Assembly (NCBI GenBank): GCA_022605405.1
Contig: JABYQQ010000003.1
Coordinates: 682,001 to 746,000, forward strand
Direction of reading: 5' to 3'
From: Earliella scabrosa
Lineage: Eukaryota > Basidiomycota > Agaricomycetes > Polyporales > Polyporaceae
DNA: 64,000 bases
This document shows, in pieces, positions 1 to 10,736 of this stretch; positions within the stretch are counted from its first letter, which is position 1, and each line of letters opens with the position of its first letter. Below the pieces are notes generated by a model, which saw only the letters and a list, made by a program, of their open reading frames with translations, had not been told where the DNA came from and searched no databases. Made by a program: the position numbers and the translations under genes.

Positions 1-1
1 G

Positions 2-287
2 ACTGCGAGCCTCGTGGGCAGCGTGAGGGACGAAATTCTCGGCAATGATACGGTACCTCTGGAGGTGTCGCTGCAGCGCGCGTGGACAGCGTACCGCCTG
101 GCCTGCATCGAAGGCGACGCCTTTGGAGCGCAAAGTTTCGCGTGGATTGCTCTGGGCTGTATTTTCGAAGCAATCAAGGAGATCGAAAAGGAGAATGAGG
201 AGGCCGAGCGTACGCTGTCTTCATGGTACGGTATTGCTCTGCGTTGATTGGCCAGTGCTCACAAAGACTTGTAGTGTCAGGGCTTGA
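2..287 (+). CDS. 3' end of an unrecognised gene (partial at window edge)
   Basis: An open frame enters from the left edge and reads as an alpha-helical, acidic stretch (EIEKENEEAERTLSS near its end). It either stops at a TGA at 245-247 or, more likely, splices at a GT at 226 to an AG at 273-274 and ends CVRA at 285-287. The alternative intron is 49 nt, normal for this genome. I do not recognise the family and the start lies outside the window. It converges on the Sm D2 gene, whose stop is at 497. Confidence 0.4.
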
Positions 288-496
288 CGACCACACGGGC
301 GGAAGGGAAGAAGGAAGCTTCGAGCTCTTGGATCAGATCGAGAAGATAGCAGTGGAAGGAGACAACAGGACATTGTACAATACGTGATACATGGCATACT
401 CGTGTGTAACATTGCTGGACAACATGTGTTTGCGGTGTGAGACACTGAGGGTAGGTTTTCGAGGAGTCGCCACCGGAGCGAATAGTCAAGTGGTCC

Positions 497-1105
497 TCAT
501 GCAGTGTTACGCAGTACTAGAGCCGGACGTGAATCGATAATCGTACAGGCGATACCAGAGCACTCACCAAGAATGACAGAGTCACCTCTACGTGGAGGGT
601 AATCACGCGTCTTCAGCAGCGAACAAACCTGCGGATGCGCGTTGAACTCACCTGAGGAACATCTTGCTAATGAACCTGTCCTTGTTCACCGGCTTCTTGT
701 TCTTTCCCTTCGGTAGCTCCGTCCACATCTGGATATCAGTCAGCGACTGAGAAATACCTGACACGGGCAGCGCGACATGCCTCCTTCACGTTCTCCAGCA
801 CCTTCAGAGTGGGCAGATCAGACAAGGGCAACACACCAGGACAAGGGCACACACCATGTTACTGTGTCTGTCAAACGCCTTCACACGTGCTAGCAGTTTT
901 TTGTTGTTTCGTAGGGAAATGAGGACTTGCGTATGATTCCTGACCGCCTGCTGGAGAACCGACAAGGGGCCCTGGCTGATCTCGTGCTCCTCAAGCGCAC
1001 GGAGCTGAGCCTCGTCGAGCTCGGACTTGGGAACGTGTACGTATTGACTGAAGGAGTAGGTGAGCAACAGCAATGTGAGTATAGCGAGAGGAGGGCGCAC
1101 CTCAT
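497..1105 (-). CDS. SMD2: Small nuclear ribonucleoprotein Sm D2
   Basis: Core Sm-ring protein of the U1, U2, U4 and U5 snRNPs; it binds the Sm site on snRNA and is needed for splicing. Six exons on the minus strand: 1105-1101, 1047-855, 801-781, 728-652, 587-568 and 516-497, total 336 nt, 111 residues (human is 118). Family signatures are unmistakable: [50 protein letters not shown]. The exons are tiny: the first holds only ATG plus two bases, and three others are 20-21 nt. The intron at 780-729 begins with GC instead of GT, which the conserved VKE/MWTE junction requires. It is divergent from pescadillo, with 214 bp between the start codons. Confidence 0.95.
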
Positions 1106-1319
1106 GGTGGAAGGCGAGGAAGGTGAACAGCGCTGGACTCGCGGCGAACTGGAGATCGCGCGTGTGGCTCGGGCTGCAGGCGCCCAACCTTCATCTGGAG
1201 GTCGAAAAGTTTGGAGGGCGCTTCCTGATTGGACGCAAGTCCTACTTCTTCTCTCCCCTCCCGTTCTCGTCCACCGGGACCATCTCGATTCAAGGCCTTC
1301 ACTTGCAAGCTGACACAGA

Positions 1320-3445
1320 ATGGGTCGCTTAAAGCAGAAGGGAAAGGCTGGTGCGGCAAAGGCGTACATGACCCGCTCCGCCGCGGTCAAGAAGCTGCAG
1401 TGCTCGCTCGCGGACTTCCGCCGTCTATGTATTTTGAAGGGTACGTCGACTACATCCCTTTGTACCTCAAAATTGACATGCTTTTGGCGTTTTTGTAGGT
1501 ATCTATCCTCGGGAGCCTCGCAATAGGAAGAAAGCGAACAAGGGATCCTCCGCACCCACGAACTTCTACTATGCGAAGGACATTGCCTACCTTGCGCACG
1601 AGCCTGTCCTCCGCAAACTCCGAGAACACAAGGCCTTCGCGAAGAAGCTTGCGCGGGCACTTGGGAGGGGCGAGTGGAGTAGTGCGAAGAGTCTGGAGGA
1701 GAACAAGCCGGTGTATAGGCTTGACCATATCATCAAGGAGAGGTGCGTTTGCTCCTGTCTTCAGCTGCCGGAGGAGTGCTGAGAGAGACGTCCCCCGGCA
1801 GATATCCCACTTTTGTTGACGCGGTTCGAGACATCGATGATGCCCTTTGCATGATCTTCCTCTTCGCCTCCCTACCCTCCGACTCCAAAGTCTCCCCTAC
1901 TCTCATCGAAAATTGTGCACGCCTTGCAGCAGAATGGCAGTTATATATCATGCATACGCACGCGCTTCGGAAGGTGTTCCTCTCAATAAAGGGCGTATAC
2001 TATCAAGCCGAAGTGTTCGACCAAACCGTCACCTGGCTAGTCCCGTACCAATTCACCCAAACCGTATGGACCGTTTCTATCCAACATCTGCAATGTTTGA
2101 CCCTCGCCGTAGATTCCCGTTGACGTCGACGTGCGCGTCATGCTCACGTTCCTCGAGTTGTATCAGACGCTGCTCGGTTTCGTCTTCTTCAAGCTCTACA
2201 CGGACGCTGGTCTCGTCTACCCTCCACCTCTTGACACGAAAAAGGACGAAGGTGCCGCAGGCGTTGGTGCGTTCAGCTTGCAGGAGGCCAAGGACGCCCG
2301 GCCCGCCGCAACAGGAAAGCCAAAGGTTGTCGAAGTCGACGGCAAGCGCGTCTCCAGCAAAGACGTGCGGCAGACTATCAAAAGCATCACCGCCTCAAAT
2401 GCCGAGGACGGGGATGTAGACATGTCTGCGGTGGACGCTACCCCCGCGAATGACGACGACGAGGAGTTTGTCGAGGACACAACAGAGGAGAACACGGAAG
2501 ACGCCCCATCCGCCCCCGCACTCACCACCGCCACCCTCCCCACCCTCAAGACGCTCTCGACCCTACCCCAGTCCAGCGCCTCCAAACTCTTCGCCCCATA
2601 TACATTCTGGCTCTCGCGCGAGACGTCGCGGCCGATATTCGAGTTCATCGTGCGCGCGTTCGGCGGGCGGATTGGCTGGCCGGCGACGTCGGGGAGCGGC
2701 TCGCCGTTTGACGAGAACGACGACTCGATCACGCACGTCATCATCGATCGTCCGGCGGTGCAGCGGCCAAACGAGAGCGAGGAGGAGCGTGAGCGCCGGC
2801 GGAGGCGCAAGTACGTGCAGCCGCAGTGGGTCGTCGACTGCGTCAACGCGGGCAAAATCCTGCTGGAGGACTTGTACGCGCAAGGCAAGACGCTCCCGCC
2901 ACACTTGAGTCCGTTCGGCGAGCGGGCGGACGCGTACGACCCGACGGCAGGGCTTGTTGGTGGGGAGGAGGATGAGGAGATGGAGGACGAAGAGGCGGTT
3001 GTTGAGGGCGAGGAAGAGGACGCGGAGGTGGAGGGCAGCGAGGACGAAGAATCGGTTGCACGTCCGGCGAAGGCGGCGCTGAAGGCTGCGGCTGCAGCAG
3101 AGGATGCGGCGGCGCTGCGTGCCGCGGAGCTCGAGGCGGAGGCTGCGGGGGTCGACTTCGGGACGTTCGAGAAGGAGACGAAGAAGGCCCAGAAAAAGGC
3201 GAAGAAGGCGGCGGCCCCGGAGGAGGACGCGGCGGAGCAGGACATGAACAAGATGATGATGAGCAACAAGCAGCGGAAACTGTACGAGCGCATGAAGCAT
3301 GGCGAGAAGAAGCGCACTGCCGAGGTGAGCAGCGTTCGTCCTTATGCCTGTCTTGTGGCTGATTCGCCGTGCCCTTTAGCGTCAACAGCTCGAGCAGAAG
3401 AAGCGGGCGATAGAGAAGGAGAAGAAACGCAGAACCAAGGCATAG
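1320..3445 (+). CDS. NOP7: Pescadillo homolog, ribosome biogenesis (Nop7/Pes1)
   Basis: Nucleolar factor of the PeBoW complex (with Erb1 and Ytm1), needed for 27S/32S pre-rRNA processing and 60S assembly. Exons 1320-1440, 1499-1742, 1802-2063, 2113-3324, 3380-3445 give 634 residues. The N-terminus [19 protein letters not shown] and the block [17 protein letters not shown] are the pescadillo N-domain signature. [11 protein letters not shown] and VTWLVPYQF follow before residue 210. A BRCT domain lies at about residues 367-460 ([14 protein letters not shown] ... [15 protein letters not shown]). The C-terminal third is acidic then lysine-rich and coiled-coil-like, ending in a basic tail. All intron phases fit. 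No defects seen. Confidence 0.96.
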
Positions 3446-3982
3446 TGGTCCGATTTGCGATCTTCGTGCTCTGTACTTTGCTGTCTTGTTAGTGTGGACC
3501 ATCCGTGCATACAGTCGTTGTGCTTGTCTACGAGGCTGCTACTCGCGCTGCGGTCAGAGGTACTCGCGACCCACCCATCGCATACATTCCATCGGATTCT
3601 CTTCCAGTATGTGCGCAATGACCGGTTCGTCACTTAAGGCGATGGATGCAGAGGCTGTAATTCCGAGAGCCGAGCTGATATACAGGCCAACGCTCGACGT
3701 GATCACAAGCTTCACAGCTAAGTATTGCCAGCAAAGATCATATTTCGATGATTGGATTGTGCTGAGTTTCCTACGCAGCGTACATCCTACATGGCCTATC
3801 AACACTACATACACAACGTGCACGACCTTTCACCGGTCTACGTGATCTGTAACCTGAGCAGGTGAAGTGAAATACGGAGCCGCTGCGAGAATGTGATGAG
3901 ATTCGCAGGCCGTAACGCAGATGCGATCGACTCAGCACCTTGGAGAAGATGACTGCATGACTCGACGGGCAATACCAGATGG
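3446..3982. other. Intergenic region between pescadillo and the next gene
   Basis: About 540 bp between two convergent genes. I see only short open frames that do not splice into anything family-like; it probably holds the two 3' untranslated regions. Confidence 0.5.
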
Positions 3983-4441
3983 CTATATGTCCCCGTTCTC
4001 CCATGCTTCCAGGAGCTCAAGCATCTGAGTCTTCAGGCGTGCGAAGGTAAGGTCCGGGTCGATAGCGAAACCTGTCTGCCTGAGCTCGCGAAGGCCATAC
4101 CAGACCCAGTTCTGACAATTCCACTCCGGGTCATGGCGAGTGATGGGGATCTCGGCGAGTATGCGCTCGAACTGGTCGAGGGCGTCGACGGGTATGCGGC
4201 CGACAGTGAGAGAGCCGCGCCAGCCGTCGTGGCGGATGGGAACGTCCTTGGATGCCTCATAGCAGAAGGTGTCGATGTTGCCGGCAGCGTTGTAGACGTT
4301 GCCTACCGGGCGGTCGTCGCTGCCGGAGGTCTGGTATGTGAGCGCCCAGTGGAGGGGCATCAAGCTTCCTTGAAAGTCCCTGCCTCGCCACCATTGAGAG
4401 ACTTGTAGGACGATGTGGGGGATGTGTCCCGGTTCGGCCAT
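3983..4441 (-). CDS. Small uncharacterised basidiomycete protein
   Basis: A single-exon frame of 152 residues from the ATG at 4441 (MAEPGHIPHIVLQVSQWW). An in-frame ATG at 4507 would add 22 residues that look like leader DNA, so I prefer 4441. Conserved-looking features are LHWALTYQTS, GNVYNAAGNIDTFCYE, WRGSLTVGRI, DQFERILAEIPI and DPEWNCQNWVWYGL. I recognise the layout (HWAL ... WNCQNWV) from an expanded, uncharacterised agaricomycete family, possibly the one annotated DUF6914, but cannot assign a function. No signal peptide or membrane segment. It converges on pescadillo. Confidence 0.7.
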   Translation of the reverse strand: MAEPGHIPHIVLQVSQWWRGRDFQGSLMPLHWALTYQTSGSDDRPVGNVYNAAGNIDTFCYEASKDVPIRHDGWRGSLTVGRIPVDALDQFERILAEIPITRHDPEWNCQNWVWYGLRELRQTGFAIDPDLTFARLKTQMLELLEAWENGDI

Positions 4442-5045
4442 CGAGGGTAGAGCAACTAGGGTCGAATGGGTGTTAGAGATACAGCATGCTGGGAGCGAAG
4501 ATGCCACAAACTCTGGATTGTGGGGTCAGACAGATGTCCTATCGAGAAGTGGTGGTGTGTGGGATAGAAAGCTTATATGAAGATAGATGAAGATGGGTGA
4601 GAACTGGTGTTCTCGGCTGGGCTGGGTATGAGACGAGGTGGGGGCGGCTCTGAGGCAGCTGGCGAGGTGAGAGCACGAGAGAGACTGGGAGCGGAGCATG
4701 GCGGCCTAGACTGGAGAGAGAGCTCAGAGCTGGGAACAAAGCAAGAGCGGGAGCAGAGACTCCGAAGAGACACATCCATCAAGCATCCATCTCTTCGCGG
4801 AACGGACCAGCCCCAGACGCCCACGGCCCGGAAACTCTCGCTGCGCATCAAAATGACGCCCTGGCACGTGCCGCCCAGGTCGCCCCGCCCGAAAAGGCAG
4901 GCGATCGACTGTCGCCCAAGTGCATGCGACGGATTCGCGACGAGTTGGACGAGACCGACGACGACCTCCCCACCTCCCGCAACCCTGGAGCTCCTCCGCC
5001 AGCCCCCCTAGCCTTTTCTTTCCTCCCGCCCTCCGCGCATGCGGC
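4442..5045. other. Divergent intergenic region upstream of the Sec7 gene
   Basis: About 600 bp between the divergent starts at 4441 (minus) and 5046 (plus). It is rich in GAGA-like purine runs on the left and CT/CCGCCC runs on the right. A frame is open upstream of the Sec7 start as far as 4920, so a longer N-terminus for that protein is possible. No other gene is visible. Confidence 0.5.
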
Positions 5046-8000
5046 ATGGTTGGCCTCTTTGGCCTATCGACGAAGGGCTCTCCCGCCAGGACATCCCGCA
5101 ACTCGGATTCCGCCAACCCGCCCCCGCCCTACTCGCAGGACAACCCCGACCCCGCTATGTACGCGACTGAGACGACCACTACCACCACTACCCACCTTGT
5201 AATGACCACCACCCAGACCACCACTCATTTCTTTTCCCTTCCCTTGTGGAGACGACGCGCCGCACCCGCTTATTCACCCAGAGATAAAGCTGCGCGGTCT
5301 ACAGACGAGCTCGGACTAATGCCACCCCATCCCGGTCCATCATCCACTTCATCCACATTGCATCCCAGAGACAAGGATCTCCCGCCAACTCCTGAGCTTG
5401 GGACCCTCACACCGCCTCGTCTCTCTCCCGACCCGCCTTCCCAGCAAGAACGCGACGACGCGACGCGCATTGCGAGGTCTAAGAGCACTTCCAGGTCCGG
5501 TCCCGCCTCTGCGGCCTCATCCCGTGCGTCTTCTCTGCAGCCCGTCTCTCGTTCTTCGTGTGCGCCCAGTGATTCCCCGAACCCGACTCAACCAACTGTT
5601 GTCCTCGCTCGTGCTGGAATAGGTCTTGGCCTTCCCTATGCTGCACCAGCATCCGTCTCTCCGTCGTCATCCACGGAAATCAACACGGTCACGTTCTTTC
5701 CTCATTCACCGAGCATGACCGACCTTCGACCTCCAAACCCCATGCTTCGACACGCCAAGAGCTTTCACAGACAACCAGAGACATCCGCTGAACCAGCATC
5801 TCAATCTGCCTCCCGCGAACGTCGACGCACTCGAGGCCTCTCATTAGGCCCTCTCAATCTGCTGTCTTCAGATACAAAAGGGAAACAGCGGCAGGTAGAC
5901 AGCGACGGTGTTCCACCGGAAACCAAACCCTTGAGTCGCAAGGGCTCATTCTGGTCTCGCAAGAGGGTCAATTCGCGACCAAATACCCCAGTGGTACCGC
6001 CTTCACCCACGCCTCAACCCACCCTCCCTGCGTTCCCGCCGATATCTCCTTTCAATGTCAGTACCCCTGTACCATCATCCGGTTTGACCGTGGACCAGCC
6101 TACGGAACTTCAACGACGACACTCGGAACGCATGCGCAGACACTCTCCAAGAAAAGATGATGAGAAACCTCCCCCCGAAGCGTCCCCTCGATTGTCCACC
6201 AATTCTATTCATGCACGCAGAAGACGTGGTTCTCAGCGACCCCAAACGGCCGATTCTGCTACAAATCCCAGTCCCCGTTTATCTTTCTTCTCCGAAACAC
6301 GACCCTTCGTTGCCTCCCCCGCGTCCTCGCCGCTCCCTACCCCTCTAGAACAACCCGCGCCTCCGCCAGGGGCTCCTGATCGCAGTCGTGCTCAAACGAA
6401 CCCCCCTCTCCTCCACCGTTTATCCGTGAACCTATTTGGCGGTTCCTCATCGAGCAATACCCATACCCCGACTTCGACGAGTTCGCCGAATATCCTTGAT
6501 GGACAGGGTCTGACGTCACCACCTTCCAGCCTCGGGTCTTCTCGTCCTTCTCTCTCGTTGAAGCCTTCCGTTGAAATCCCGAGACCAAGGTCTGACGAGG
6601 AGTCTCCGGAGGTTTACTTGCAGAGGTTGGTTGAGGCGGTTAGCAAGGCAGAAGTAGCAACCGTTTTAGCATCGAGGTAAGCTGACAGATTGTGCCTATC
6701 GGTGATTGGTCTAACTTTCCGTTGCTAGTGCGGATGCCTTCCACGCTCGGGCGCTCCGCGTTTATATCGAGCGCTTCAACTTCGTCGGAGACCCGCTCGA
6801 TGTTGCCGTACGGAAGCTACTCATGGATGTTGGCCTTCCTCGCGAGACGCAACAGATCGACCGTGTAATTGAAGCTTTCGCTGCACGATATGTTCAATGT
6901 AATCCTAACTTATTCTCCTCCGACGGTAAGTCAGCCAAAATCTCGTCAAACCCCGTCCACTCACAGTATGCACCCACAGACCATCCTTATATTCTAGCAT
7001 TTAGCCTTATAATGCTGCACACGGACGCGTTCAACAAGTCCAATAAACGTAAGATGACCAAACCGGATTACATCAAGAACACGCGTTTACCAGGCGTGGC
7101 CCCGGAGGTCCTCGACGTACGTATCCTGGCATGACAAAGGGCCGAATTGAGGCGCTGACGACATCTTCAGTGCTTCTACGATAACATTGTATTCGCGCCT
7201 TTCATTTTCATCGAGGACCCCTTAGACGTGAACGGGCAGCGAGGCCTGGTGCCCGAAGCGATCTCACGCCGAATGTCGACCATCAACGCGCCTTCTCCTG
7301 GCGGTCTGAACGGCTCCGGTTCGACCCTGCTCGGGAAGAGCAACAAGATCGACCCATACTATCTCATCACCCGGGTAAGTCCTCGTGGTCCCGGATTCTC
7401 TCAAGTATTGAATGGCATCACAGAATCTGCTCGACGACCTTCGGGTCGATGTGCATACCTTTGTTCCCCCCGAGAGCCCCTACTTCTACCGGGGCACGAC
7501 TGACTCTTGGAACGAAGACGAGCTACAACGTGCGTTCGCGTTGGCCACTGTAGTTGAAGTCGCTGGCTTGGAGAACCGTTACCTCGCGGCACCCTGGTTC
7601 AGCCTCAGCGTGTCTGGCGGTCCTGGGCCTATGTTTCAGAACTCCCTCGGCTCACTTCCCCCGCTCACGCCCACGAGTGCTGGGGTGTGGATCATCAAGG
7701 TCACCAAAGTTGGGGTCCTCCTCCGTAAGGAAGACATGAGCGAAGGTGGCCGACGAGCGCTGAGCAGGAAATGGCGCGAGTGGTGCGTCCTACTCACAGG
7801 ATCGCAGCTGCTTTTCTTCCGGGACGCGACTTGGGCGAGCAATATGCACAACCAGAGTAACGAAGCAAACGGTCACGTACTCGTCCCACACACGTCCTTG
7901 CCTCAGCCGGACGAGATGTATTCAGTTCGGGACACGGTCGCCGTCTTCGACAAATCGTACACCAAGGTGCGTACACTCTTATTGTCATTTATCTCGCCAA

Positions 8001-9702
8001 GTGAAACATCTGACGCATACGCGCGCAGTACCCGAACACCTTGCGTCTCGTAATGCCTGATGGTCGCCAGTTCCTCCTCCAAGCGCCCGACGAGAAGGAG
8101 ATGAACGAGTGGATCGCGCGTATCAACTACGCCAGCGCCTTCAGGACGGCCGGCGTGCGCATGCGCTCCCTGGGCCTGTCCCGTAGGGACATCGAACTGA
8201 CTGGGATTGCTGCCGCGGCGTCTCACCTCAAGGACATCAAGCACAACCTGGGTGATGCGCCCTCGCCTGTCGTGCGCACGTGGAACGGCAGGCTGTCGGA
8301 GGATCTCGATATGCTTTCCCGAGGTGCCACAGAGTCGGAGCCGACGTTGCCTGCCAACCACCGCCCTAGCGCCGTGGGCTCTCGGAAGCGCCCTGGTTCT
8401 ATTGGCTCGGTTGGCTCGGACCCCAGCACGCCTCCGTTTGAGAACTCGTCCCGGCTGTTCAAGGCCACGTTCGACGAGGTCAAAATCGAGCTCGCGGCGG
8501 GCAGGGGGCGTTCGCTAGACGAGATGAGCATCCGGTCCTCCCGGAAGCGTGCGTACAGCTTGGAGTCTGTGCTTGGCTCGCCCCTGTTCTCTCCCACCTC
8601 GCGTGCCAATGGCGAGGCGAACTCTGGACCACGGCTGTCGTCTCGCCCGGAGATCATCAAGTCCAAGGTGGAGGACCTCGACGCGAAGATCTCGCTTGCG
8701 CGCACGCAGCTTGACACGGACATGCGCTTCGTGCGGAATCTCGCCGTGCTGACGCCGTTTCAACGCGCGACGCGCGACAGGTTGCAGGCTGCGGTGCAGA
8801 ACGTTGCGAAGCGGGTGATGCAGGTCCGGCTCGACATCGAGAAGCTCGTTTGCTACCGGGACGTGCTCACCGCGGACCTCGCGGCCGAGGAGCGCGACTG
8901 GCAGCGTACCAAGAAGCTGGCGATGCGTGCGGCAACGCAGAAGCTCGCGACTCAGCGCGAGGCTGACCGCGCCCTAGAGCGGGAAGCCGCGATGGAGCGG
9001 GAACGGGAGCGGGAGGCCGAGCGGGAGCGGGAGGCCGAGCGGGAGCGGGAGCTGAAGGCTCAGAGGGAGCGGTTCCCGAAACTGACCTTGTCCGCTTACG
9101 TCGACCAGACCGAGCCGCCCACCATCTCCTCTCCGGTGCCGATTCCTCGCTCGGCACCCCCTGGTTCGGTGCATGCAATTGCACAGGACTCGTCAGTGTC
9201 GGACTCCTTCCGTTCGGCTTTGTCGAGCAACTCGTCGTGGCACGGCCGTCAGCGGAGTGCAACGTTGACACACAGCTCATCGAAGGCGTACGACTCGTCA
9301 CCTCGCGAGGGCAGCTCTATGGCATCCGACCGCTCCCTCCGCACACCCGACTCTCCGGAGCGTCATCGCGCAGTCCCTCTTGTGGCGCAGGTCTCACTGG
9401 ACAGCACGGCGAGCACGGACGACGGCGCGTCGCACGAGAAGTACTACACTGCACCCGAGATGCCGGAAGAGCAGGCTGAGGAGTGGAACAAGACGCGAGC
9501 TGCGAAGCGGGTATCACTGGTGAAGCTGCCCTCGGACCTGCGCATCTCCATGCTGTTTGGGAAACACGCCAGGGAGGACACGAGCACGCCCGAGCTCGCG
9601 GAGGACGTTGCTGCGACGCCAACGTCGACGTCGGGGAGGCGGAACAGCATCAGTCCATATGATCGACAGCCCGGCGCCACCGTGTCGATGCTTGACATGT
9701 AG
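5046..9702 (+). CDS. Sec7-PH domain ARF guanine nucleotide exchange factor
   Basis: Predicted GEF that loads GTP on ARF small GTPases at Golgi or endosomal membranes; the architecture matches the Syt1/Sec73 group of fungi. Exons 5046-6676, 6729-6925, 6980-7116, 7171-7374, 7424-7966, 8029-9702; 1461 residues. The first 500 residues are disordered and Ser/Pro-rich. The Sec7 domain follows at about residues 515-710: FNFVGDPLDVAVRKLL, GLPRETQQIDRVIEAF with the catalytic glutamate, and ILAFSLIMLHTDAFN. A PH domain at about 790-960 includes SRKWREWCVLLTGSQLLFF and QAPDEKEMNEWIARIN. A highly charged Glu/Arg coiled coil (about 1130-1260) precedes a disordered tail. The start could lie upstream because the frame is open to 4920. 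Confidence 0.92.
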
Positions 9703-10736
9703 GTGGACTGGCTGGGCACCGGCCTGGAGCGGTGAGGTGATGGGGATGGGATGGGAAGGTGTCTTGTTCGCGTGTTGTTGTGTCGCATCTGCATCTCTGT
9801 ACATTTCTGCACATCGCATTTCCGCACTCTTGTTGGTTTCGTCGACTGTCGTTGGACCGGCATCGCTACACGCCCTTTTTTGTTTATTGTCGTCGTTCGC
9901 TCAGTCTCACAATCTCACACTGTCTCGGTCAGATCGCGTCCGTTTGGTGTTCGCCGCACTACATCGCCTCTCTGCATTTTTCTCATCTTCTCAGCACGAT
10001 GCACAGTTAGATGTTACTTAGTCTTCTTCAATTCACCCGTCGCACTCGCATTTGCTGGCGGTTACTCACTCGACTGTGGAATTCTCATGGAAGAACGTAG
10101 TCCTCATACTAGTGGTACAGGTACTACCAGTACTAGTGCGTCAGAGTGCCACCACGGCAGCTAGGCGCAGCTGGCGGTGACTTTTAGTCCGGCGTCCAAG
10201 GGAATGCCGCCGGGGGAGGGCGGGGCTCGGTGGGGAGAGCCAATGGGAGGGGGCGGAGGCGGCCGCAAAGGGTAGCCCGATGGCCGATGCGGGCCGCGTG
10301 TGGGTTTTCGCGGTGATGGGGATCAGCAGGGTTCCTGTGGCGGGTGCAGCTGCCTAATCGGGCGAGGTAGGAATGGGCGAATCTCGAGATTGGCTCGCGT
10401 ATCCATGGGTCGGACGCGGTTTGTTGTCCTCGCCTCGCTCGCTCCAATCAGCCATCATGTCCATGTATGGGCCAGCAGACTCACTTTTTCTCGCGCCTTC
10501 TTCTCTCCTCCGCCCATCCAGCGAGAGCGAGTACGAGTTGCGTCGCCCATGTCTCCCGTCGTCCGCTCCTGAGCTACAGTCGTTCTCTTGTCTGCCACTT
10601 GCTTTCCCTTCTCCTGCACATGTTCAGCCAGTTGACACCTCTCAGTCCTCTCACCTGCCCATCAGTCGTTTTCTGAGTCGCCCATCAGCGTTCACACCAC
10701 CACCGCTGCGCCCTCTGTCGCCGCCACGCCCCAGCC
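9703..10736. other. Long intergenic region (3' UTR of Sec7 gene, 5' region of next gene)
   Basis: About 1 kb without a convincing gene. Near 10,107-10,140 there is a small cluster of near-palindromic CTAGT/ACTAG repeats. From 10,180 the DNA becomes GC-rich. From 10,450 it becomes CT-rich, like a fungal core promoter or leader, with upstream ATGs at 10,457 and 10,467 opening frames that stop before the main start. Confidence 0.45.

Noticed and set aside
2217..3317. Long minus-strand open frame (366 codons) opposite pescadillo
   Set aside because: It is the serine-rich shadow of the acidic pescadillo exon; no family signature and no promoter or introns of its own.
10457..10736. Upstream ATG frames before the 849-residue protein
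   Set aside because: They stop before or at the main ATG and look like leader sequence; could be regulatory upstream frames but nothing supports a separate gene.
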